NCBI GenBank assembly: GCA_019188255.1
Contig: JAETXT010000016.1
Span: 186,001-250,000 of the forward strand
Direction: 5' to 3'
Source: Verticillium longisporum
Lineage: Eukaryota; Ascomycota; Sordariomycetes; Glomerellales; Plectosphaerellaceae
Length of the DNA: 64,000 bases
Of this stretch, positions 57,126 to 64,000 are shown piece by piece (within the stretch, counting starts at the first letter, position 1; every line of letters starts with the position of its first letter). The notes under the pieces are model-generated. The model worked only from the letters and a program-made list of their open reading frames with translations, was not told the DNA's origin and did no database searches. A program made the position numbers and the translations under genes.

Positions 57126-57507
57126 GGGTAGTGCTGAGGCCCGTCCGTGGAAAGGACCCTTGGAGCCTCCATTTGCACCCCCTCAACAGGCAGAAGGACC
57201 TAGCAACTTCAGGCTGCTGCCCCAACACAGCCCACCATCGACCTCTTCACCTACCTACCTTGGGAGCTTGCAGGTGGTAGCTTCATGATAGCCTTATGAT
57301 TCCATCAGGTTCCTCTTTCGAACTCGTATTTCGTCAAACTCCACCCGATCCTTTAGTGGCCTCGTGCTGGTGCCAGGGTCGCCAACCTTTCATCCGCCCT
57401 ACACTTTGGAATTCATGCTGAACGACCATCCTCTTCCTCTGAAGTATATCCGACCGGATCAATAGTTTCTGAATGAGCACTGCTTCACAAACTCTGCAGA
57501 ACATATC
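57126..57507. other. Promoter region of the coiled-coil protein gene
   Basis: 382 bp between the MITE-like element and the next ATG. No motif recognised. Confidence 0.45.
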
Positions 57508-59289
57508 ATGAAACAGCATCGCGACAACGATCAGCCGTCCGTACCTAGCAAAGTTGCCTCGCCGCTGGAGAGAAGCTATAGGCGAGCAGATAGCATGGCC
57601 CCGCCCCGCGACGATCATCTTGATCATTCCAAAAACCGCAAGCCGGGGATTCAAGGAAGCCGCAACGACAATGATGATGCTGGCCGCAACCTCGAGGTCG
57701 CTCAGGTCACCGTTCCCAACCTTCCCGACGATCTACTCTCAGGACAAGCACCTCCGCTTCCAGACCGTCGGGTCAACAGACAGCAGTCACAACCTTTTGA
57801 GGGCCAAAACCATGTAATAGCTGGGGCCGAAAATGCAGGCCAGAGCAGTCAATCAAACATTCCGTCGAGCTCTTCAGAGCGCCAGACGAGCGGCGGCTTC
57901 GAGGGGCTTTTGCAAGACAACAACATCGGAATCAAGATCAGGACGCAAGAAAATCTGGTTGCCCACATCGAGTTCTTAACTGCGAGAACTAAGCTGGCCG
58001 AGGAGAGGCAGGCACGCGCTGAACATGCACTAGAGGAAGGCATCAGTTCAAGGATCGACCTGAATGAGAAGCTTAGGAAGATTGAAAATTTCCCAGAGAA
58101 TCTGGAAGAGACAAGGAAGGAGAACGAGGCCTTGAAAGAACAACTTCGGGACGCTCAGTCGCATATTTTCAGCCTGCAGCCGTATCGGCAAGATGTAACT
58201 CCCGAGGAAGTCGGACGTGTAAGTCACCCAACTTGATGGAGTACAATGGTTCCAAGCTGATGTCAAGCATGAAGCAATACGCCGATCTCGTCAATGGTAT
58301 CAGTGACTGGGTCGCACAGTTCATGTCCCCTTGGCTCGATCACCATCAAGAAAGTCTGGAGATTATATTGAATGGGCTACGTCATCGGCCCGGGTATGCG
58401 GCCATGATCAAGCACGCACTTTCCAAAAGTGCTGATCTCGTCCACGCAACCAAGTATCCCGACACAGACGAAGATGTCGTGATATCTCTGATCTTGCGAC
58501 ACCTTAATGATCATATCTTCCAAAAGACACTCTACGGTATCATTCCGGACCAAATCCGTCTGCTCCAGGCAATTGAACGCGCCATGCAAGCTACCGAGCC
58601 AAAGCGAGGTTGGTCTGCCCGCTGTGTCATTGGCCGCCGGTAACTGACACCCACAGATCTTTTTGCTACTCGCACCTGGATTGCCGAAGCGTACACAGCT
58701 CTCATAAACATGGACGAATTCCGATCGAAGCGCCAAAAGAGAGAGACAGAGATCGCAGAGGACCTGGCCACGCTGCTGGGCATCTTTTGCAGTCGTGATC
58801 AGACAGATGATTTCCGTACGGAATTCATCCAACAATGCGTCCGCCCCGCAATGAACTTATACGAAAAGATCCTGATTTCGACGCACATTTTCTATCTGGA
58901 CCCTATACCATACGTGGCCTGGGTGCATGGCAGCAAAGGCGACGTCGAGCTGTCTTCTAGCTTTTGGGAACACGTGGCTGAACACAAGCTGGAGTGTAAA
59001 AACGTTTGGCAGAATCGCAAAAAATTCGACCTCCGCAAGCTAAGTCCCGAGCCGACAAAGAGGGAGCTCTGTCAGAATCTCGAAGTGGTATGCACCGTCG
59101 ATGTGCATGCGTCAAATTGGCAGACAGAATACTGTTAGAGAACCTGATTTGGTATGTAAACAGCACATGCTTGTCGCTTGGGGGTCTGTAGAGAAGCGAA
59201 TCAAGTTCAGAGGCGGTGACCAGACACTGATCAGCGCCATCTGGGAAGTCAACAAGCGTGAAAGCCGGGCTGGATGTCGGTGGGCATAG
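57508..59289 (+). CDS. Uncharacterised fungal coiled-coil protein, with one-base frameshift as sequenced
   Basis: Exons 57508-58218, 58257-58608 and 58657-59289 (the first intron is unusually short at 38 nt and less certain). After correction the protein is 564 aa. The N-terminal 130 residues are disordered and Ser/Gln-rich, followed by a coiled coil (about 150-230, LVAHIEFLTARTKLAEERQA to ENEALKEQLRDAQ). A conserved helical C-terminal domain then holds ISDWVAQFM, ILRHLNDHIFQKTLYG, LFATRTWIAEAYTAL, EKILISTHIFYLDPIPYVAW and KQHMLVAWGSVEKRIKFRGG. I recognise the pattern from many ascomycete hypothetical proteins but know no function. The frame shifts by +1 near 59095-59101, between VCTVD and CMRQIGRQ. 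Confidence 0.75.
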
Positions 59290-59533
59290 AGAGTGACGAG
59301 AATCCTATTACCGAAGCAGTGAAGCACATGATGGGGCCCGTGTCGAATGTTTGTCCGCCCAGGCGCTTGCTGTTGTTGGAGGTCAAGGGGTCTGAGAAGA
59401 AAGGTGTTGTATTTGGAAGCTATTCTCTAGGGCAGGAGGGTGCCTGGAACTAAGCTATGGGAGGTGCCAGGGCACAGGCCACCTGGCATCAGGTGAATGC
59501 CACTGGAAGCCCCAAGCGAATACCACCAACAGC

Positions 59534-59970
59534 TGTCACCTCCCCTAAGTTAGGACTGACGAGTGGCCGAGGTATAGTTTCCGGCAGATCGCAAAAGCAG
59601 CCATGCGATGCTACCAGAAGCTGGCAGCAACATTGTGCTTATCGCGGACCATCTTGGCCAATTTGATTGCTGATGGATGGCTGAAGAACCCCTCGGCGCG
59701 TGGCGTCACGTCGAAATCATGGCAAGCCCGGGTACCTACCTACCTACCCTACCTTAGTGTTGCCGATCAGGCAAGGTTCTGTTCTGTGACCCAGGAGTAC
59801 TTTCATCCCAAATGTGGAGTCCTCATTTGATGCATTTGTTCTGTCGTTATCGCCCCGGTAAGACTCCTTACCGATGCTGGATCTGACCAATTACCTTCGT
59901 TTGGACTTCTGGAAGTCTCCTTTTGTACCTTAACAACAATCAATCCACTTTGTTCAATTCCGTGGTGACA
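59534..59970 (+). repeat. Probable 5' LTR of the Copia element
   Basis: 437 bp bounded by TGTCAC and GTGACA, perfect 6-bp terminal inverted repeats of the TG...CA type. The right boundary abuts a primer-binding site. The partner LTR is beyond the window, so the call rests on the ends and the adjacent primer-binding site. It contains a CCTACCTACC microsatellite at about 59736. Confidence 0.65.
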
Positions 59971-59981
59971 GTTATGAGCCC
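59971..59981 (+). other. Primer-binding site for half initiator tRNA-Met
   Basis: GTTATGAGCCC is the exact complement of the anticodon stem-loop GGGCTCATAAC of eukaryotic initiator tRNA-Met. Internal (half-tRNA) priming of this kind is known from Drosophila copia and yeast Ty5. It lies immediately after the LTR end, as required. Confidence 0.7.
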
Positions 59982-60346
59982 GGGCGACGATACAGCTCCT
60001 TGACCTTCGATATCTACAGCAGGGCGCCTACGGCCAATACGCCTGCTGCGAAGCTGTCTACAGCTGAATCGCCGCTGCACTTCAACAGTCAATTGACGCG
60101 ACGTTTCGCCATTGACGACCACTGGCCAAGGGCCGTTACCGACATCCTCCAGGAGAGCGATCATCTCTCCACGACACATCGAAGCAGGAGAAATCAGCTC
60201 CTCAAGACCAATTGAACCTCCGAGACGTGTGGCCTAGGGCTTGAGTACACGCGGGGTCAATTGATGATATTCAACATACACGCGATCAGTCGCGACCATC
60301 GAACGACCTCCCCGACGGTCTCCGACAACGCCCAGGGATCCTCAAG
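59971..60346 (+). other. Untranslated leader of the Copia element
   Basis: 376 bp between the LTR and the polyprotein ATG, starting with the primer-binding site. No conserved ORF. Confidence 0.55.
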
Positions 60347-63300
60347 ATGGACTCTGGTAAGCACAGAGTGACACTTACAAGGAGGGAGGAATGGAGGACA
60401 TGGCTCAACTCCGTCAGAGCCGTGGCGACCTCCTACGAGGCCTGGGATCTAGTCGACCCAGACAAAGAGGCTGACAGACGGCCCAAGAGGGCCAAGAAGC
60501 CAACAGCACCGTCATTCGAAGATGAGACGCGAGATCTCAGCACACTGCTGACGTTGTACAAGATCCATTTGGACATCTACAACAGGGAGTCAGCGGGCCT
60601 CCAGGAGGTCCAGAAATACATCCTCAACACAGTCGACAGGAGCCTTTCGGCCGTCTTCATGAACGAGGAAAGCAGCCAGGAGTGGCTCAAGGCGTTGAAG
60701 GACCACTTCGCCCCTTCCGACATGGGACAGAAACAATACATTCGCCAGCGCTGGGAGGAGCATATGGCGATGATCAAGAAGATGGACCATGAGAAGTGGG
60801 TTGACGACTTCATCCTACTCTGTATCGAAGTTGAGAAGCACGGGATTCCTCAGCTTAAAGAAGCCGCAGATCAAAATGTTCAATTCCTTCGGGCAATTCT
60901 TTCCGTGTCTCCAGGGTGGGCCGAAGCAGAGTGCGCCCACCAAGTTCGCCGGGAGCTGGATGATCGTGATGGAGGGAAGGTACTGGCGTTGAGGTACAAG
61001 AGCTACCTTAGAGACTACCAACCGCATCGCCTCACCACCAAGCCATCTCAGACGTCCTTCTACAGCGACTCGGTGACCTTCATGGGCAAGGACCGGAATG
61101 GTCAAAGTGATCGGACGAGTGCCCAGGATTCCCATCGTGACTCTCCTCAACAGCCAAACAGCTCGCCTTCTCGCAGACCATTCTGCGACTGTGTACAGCA
61201 GAAGAGGGCACCCAAGGCGTGTCAGCCCATCTGTCTGTGCCCAAATATCGCAGAACACCGGAGGAAGAAGAGCTATCAATCCGATCAGAGCCTGCTGGAC
61301 TACATTGACGAAGCGAAGAAAAGGATGAAGCCAAGCACATTGCAATTCTGGAACGAGAAAATCAAGGAGGACAAAAAGAAGCGGCAGGAGGCAAGAGGCA
61401 CCAGTGGAGTCGCCGTCTCTGCTTTTAACAACTTCCTCGGTGACGATGATGAACAGAGCTGCGATGACGAGTACACCAACTTCATGAGCAACTTCTCCGT
61501 CGCTGATTCGGACGAGTTTCAACGGACAAACCGAGGAGGGGATCTCCGTCACGAGTTCCTGATCGACTCGGGTACACCCAACCATATAACCAACAACAAA
61601 GACCTCCTCACCAACTTTCGCGAGGCCACCGACACTGTAAGATACAGCACAGGAGGAGGCAAATCAAGCCCCGTCGAAGGGCATGGCACGATGGCCATCG
61701 ACACCCTCGACAGCAAGCAGAACGTCATCAGCATCACCTGCCATGATGTCTCGTACATCAAAGACTACCCGACGACGCTTATTTCAGCCAGGCAGCTCCA
61801 ACGCCAAGGACTCGGACTGGACTCGCTCAGGAACATGCTGTTCAACCCAGCCACTGGCTCAGAGATCCCACTTCAGGAGAAGGGTGGCCAGTATGCGGTG
61901 AACACCCTACATAGCACCACTTCCTTCTATCACTCCAAGAAGCAGAGAGCCGCGATGGTCAGCGACTCGAGGCTCTGGCACGAACGGCTGGCTCATGCCC
62001 ACCCAGAGGCCATACAGCAGCTGCCATACAGCTGTACTGGAGTTGGGGTGAAAGGGCCAACAACATTCGAATGCGAGTCTTGCGGGGTAGCGAAATCCAA
62101 GAAGATTGTATCTCGGAGACAGCCAACGTACACGACGACGAATCCATTTGAGCGCGTCAACCTGGACTTCTTCAGCCCTGGGAAGTCGTACAACGGCATG
62201 GAGTCGTGCCTTGTAATAACGGACGCATATTCGGGGAAGATTGTTGTCAGGATTCTGCCTGCCAGAGCAGATGGCTTCCAGGCGTTTATCAACTTTGAGA
62301 TGTTTCTCTGGAGACAGTACCATCTGGTCATCAAGGTCCTGAGAGTTGACTGGGACTCAGCACTACGCAGCAATCTGGTTACTTGGTCAGAAGAGCGCGG
62401 CATTCTCTTGGAGAGATCAGCCGCAAGGACACCAGAACAGAACGGTGCCGCAGAACGCAATGGAGGCACGATATTCACCATCGCAAGAACCCTTACCTCG
62501 GCTGCTGGGTTCCCGGAGGATTTGTGGCCAGAGGTGGTACAAACCGCTGCATATCTCCACAATCTCACGCCGAAGGGACGCCTACAGTGGGCGACACCAG
62601 AAGGAAGGCTGAACGACTGGCTCAACTCCAAGGGCCTTGCCGCTCGAACTACGGCTCCAGGCCTGGCTCACCTGCGAAGATACGGATGCAGGGCGTATCC
62701 TCTCACGGCAGACGCCCAAGAGGGACGTAACCGAAAGCAGAAGCTGGCTCCGAGAGCCCACATCGGCTATCTCTGTGGATACGACAGCAGCAACATATAC
62801 AGAATCTGGGTTCCAGAGATGAAAGCAGTATTGAGGACAAGAGACGTGGGTTTCGATGAGTCCACAGTTTTCAAGGACGCCCAATCCCCAAAGCCAATTC
62901 TACAGGACGAATTCCAGGCTTTGGACGTGCCCGTTGCGGACGCCCAGAATCCTTTCAACTCGTCACTGGACATTGACGAGTTCGATGTTGCCACCATCGA
63001 CCTGTTCGAGAAAGCCCGGACATTCCAACTTGGAGGAAAGATCAACGCGGAGATACTGCGACCCCGGGAAGGTCACACAGCCAGCAGAGATGATGTCCTG
63101 CCGTCACCACGTCCAACTCCAGAGACGGAGACTGGACAAGGCCAGCCAGCTGTCTCTGAGGGGGTGGAAGATGCCGTAATAGACACCATTCAAGGGGCTG
63201 AAGATGCTGTGGAAGACACGATCCCCGTGCCAGACACCATTCAAGTGACTGAAGAGGCTATTGAAGACACTATCGAAGTAGCTCGGAGCCCTGAATCAAC

Positions 63301-64000
63301 ACCTCAACACACACCAGCTGATCAAAGTTCAGCTGAAGACGAGACAGAGACTGTGGAGGCCCGACCATCAGTGGCACCAGCCCCACAGCCGTCGCCATCA
63401 ACACAAATCCAAGGCACTCGAAGGAGCGCTAGAGACAGAAAGCCGTCACAGTTCAAAGACGGCACCCCCACCGACCAGGCTCTAGGAGCCCGCCGCAGCA
63501 AGAAAATGCCTCCATCATCACATTTGACCGTGGAATACTCATTCTTTCACACTCAGACTCCATCGAACAAGAAACCGCTTCTCCGAACAGATATGCCCGC
63601 GGAGCCAAGATCCTGGAAGGAGATGCTTCATTCTGATCACAAAAAGCAGTGGCTAGAAGCAAGCGTCCAGGAGGTCAACACCATTGAAAATATGGACACA
63701 ATCGAGCAAGTCCCCTTCGAATCGGTCGACCAGGAAATACACAAGGTTCTCGGGTTGACCTGGGTCTGGAAATACAAGGTTGACTCCACCGGCTACGTGA
63801 CCAAGTTCAAGGCCAGGCTCTGCGTACGAGGAGACCAACAGCCCAAGAATGAGATGGAAACATACGCGTCGACACTGGCAGCCAAGACGTTCAGAACGTT
63901 GATGGCCATCTGTGCAGAGTTTGACCTAGACACGCACCAGTTGGATGCCGTCAACGCCTTTCCAAATGCACACCTCGACGAGACAGTCTACGTCTGGGCC
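60347..64000 (+). CDS. Ty1/Copia retrotransposon gag-pol polyprotein (open to right edge)
   Basis: One uninterrupted frame of 1218 codons to the edge of the window. Gag comes first (WRTWLNSVRAVATSYEAWDLV and a C-terminal helix region). In the knuckle position is a Cys cluster CDCVQQKRAPKACQPICLC rather than a normal CCHC. The aspartic protease site is LIDSGTPNHIT (about residue 406). The integrase zinc site is LWHERLAHAH with CESC, and its catalytic acids lie in VNLDFFSPG, VDWDS and PEQNGAAERNGG. A long acidic linker with repeated ED/DTI units follows. The reverse transcriptase begins KFKARLCVRGDQQ and TFRTLMAICAEFDLDTHQLD. The order integrase before reverse transcriptase is diagnostic for Copia. 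No stops or shifts, so a young and possibly active copy. Confidence 0.95.
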   Translation, partial: MDSGKHRVTLTRREEWRTWLNSVRAVATSYEAWDLVDPDKEADRRPKRAKKPTAPSFEDETRDLSTLLTLYKIHLDIYNRESAGLQEVQKYILNTVDRSLSAVFMNEESSQEWLKALKDHFAPSDMGQKQYIRQRWEEHMAMIKKMDHEKWVDDFILLCIEVEKHGIPQLKEAADQNVQFLRAILSVSPGWAEAECAHQVRRELDDRDGGKVLALRYKSYLRDYQPHRLTTKPSQTSFYSDSVTFMGKDRNGQSDRTSAQDSHRDSPQQPNSSPSRRPFCDCVQQKRAPKACQPICLCPNIAEHRRKKSYQSDQSLLDYIDEAKKRMKPSTLQFWNEKIKEDKKKRQEARGTSGVAVSAFNNFLGDDDEQSCDDEYTNFMSNFSVADSDEFQRTNRGGDLRHEFLIDSGTPNHITNNKDLLTNFREATDTVRYSTGGGKSSPVEGHGTMAIDTLDSKQNVISITCHDVSYIKDYPTTLISARQLQRQGLGLDSLRNMLFNPATGSEIPLQEKGGQYAVNTLHSTTSFYHSKKQRAAMVSDSRLWHERLAHAHPEAIQQLPYSCTGVGVKGPTTFECESCGVAKSKKIVSRRQPTYTTTNPFERVNLDFFSPGKSYNGMESCLVITDAYSGKIVVRILPARADGFQAFINFEMFLWRQYHLVIKVLRVDWDSALRSNLVTWSEERGILLERSAARTPEQNGAAERNGGTIFTIARTLTSAAGFPEDLWPEVVQTAAYLHNLTPKGRLQWATPEGRLNDWLNSKGLAARTTAPGLAHLRRYGCRAYPLTADAQEGRNRKQKLAPRAHIGYLCGYDSSNIYRIWVPEMKAVLRTRDVGFDESTVFKDAQSPKPILQDEFQALDVPVADAQNPFNSSLDIDEFDVATIDLFEKARTFQLGGKINAEILRPREGHTASRDDVLPSPRPTPETETGQGQPAVSEGVEDAVIDTIQGAEDAVEDTIPVPDTIQVTEEAIEDTIEVARSPESTPQHTPADQSSAEDETETVEARPSVAPAPQPSPSTQIQGTRRSARDRKPSQFKDGTPTDQALGARRSKKMPPSSHLTVEYSFFHTQTPSNKKPLLRTDMPAEPRSWKEMLHSDHKKQWLEASVQEVNTIENMDTIEQVPFESVDQEIHKVLGLTWVWKYKVDSTGYVTKFKARLCVRGDQQPKNEMETYASTLAAKTFRTLMAICAEFDLDTHQLDAVNAFPNAHLDETVYVWA

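Larger units (their letters stand above)
59534..64000 (+). mobile_element. Ty1/Copia LTR retrotransposon (right end outside the window)
   Basis: LTR, half-tRNA primer-binding site, leader and continuous gag-pol frame in the correct order. RNase H, the polypurine tract and the 3' LTR lie beyond base 64000. The element starts 245 bp after the coiled-coil gene. Confidence 0.9.

Noticed and set aside
1..64000. Secondary-metabolite cluster, CRISPR array or prokaryotic defence system
   Set aside because: No PKS, NRPS or terpene synthase core gene, no direct-repeat array and no operon-like prokaryotic genes; introns show the DNA is fungal nuclear.

Overview
This window comes from a filamentous ascomycete, probably a Sordariomycete. 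The genes are compact and split by many short introns of about 45-70 nt with GT...AG ends. A dispersed 5S rRNA gene with the fungal consensus is present. The protein families are typical of Pezizomycotina: half-size ABCG transporters, GPI-anchored wall proteins, a TAP-type hydrolase, a DAL5-type permease, a secreted GH35 beta-galactosidase and a fungal AAA ATPase with a long N-terminal region.

Layout: 0-1.5 kb, ABCG transporter cut by the left edge. 1.5-4.8 kb, gene-poor, with a pair of diverged promoter-like repeats. 4.8-7.3 kb, hotdog thioesterase and Gfo/Idh/MocA oxidoreductase. 7.46 kb, 5S rRNA. 7.6-11.6 kb, no supported gene. 11.6-17.5 kb, GPI-anchored Cys-rich protein, a solitary Copia-gag-like ORF, an orphan membrane protein and an 8-exon TAP hydrolase. 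19.2-28.2 kb, a metabolic group: glutathione transferase, hexapeptide acetyltransferase, omega-like glutathione transferase, TauD dioxygenase, DAL5/SOA1-type permease (divergent from TauD) and a secreted cupredoxin. 28.7-37.4 kb, housekeeping genes: frataxin, AP-3 sigma, a small membrane protein, a dead MBL-fold gene and cytosolic leucyl-tRNA synthetase. 38.9-46.6 kb, a Thr/Glu-rich GPI protein, a glyoxalase-fold protein and a 19-exon GH35 beta-galactosidase. 47.2-49.1 kb, a complete pogo/Fot-type transposon with TA duplication and 49-bp inverted repeats. 50.9-55.3 kb, AAA ATPase, acyl-CoA thioesterase and cupin. 55.5-57.1 kb, an RBR ubiquitin-ligase relic and a MITE-like palindromic repeat. 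57.5-59.3 kb, a coiled-coil protein of an uncharacterised fungal family. 59.5-64 kb, an uninterrupted Ty1/Copia retrotransposon running off the right edge.

The most coherent functional group is the divergent TauD dioxygenase and DAL5/SOA1-type transporter with two glutathione transferases nearby, which reads as a possible sulfonate-scavenging module. The most striking sequence-level pattern is that six host genes (frataxin, AP-3 sigma, LeuRS, GH35, cupin and the 57.5 kb gene) are each one nucleotide out of frame at a single place. Four of these are one-base contractions in G/C runs, which points to assembly error more than decay. I found no convincing previously undescribed multi-gene system. 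The domesticated gag-like ORF, the sulfonate module and the half-tRNA-primed Copia element deserve the closest look.
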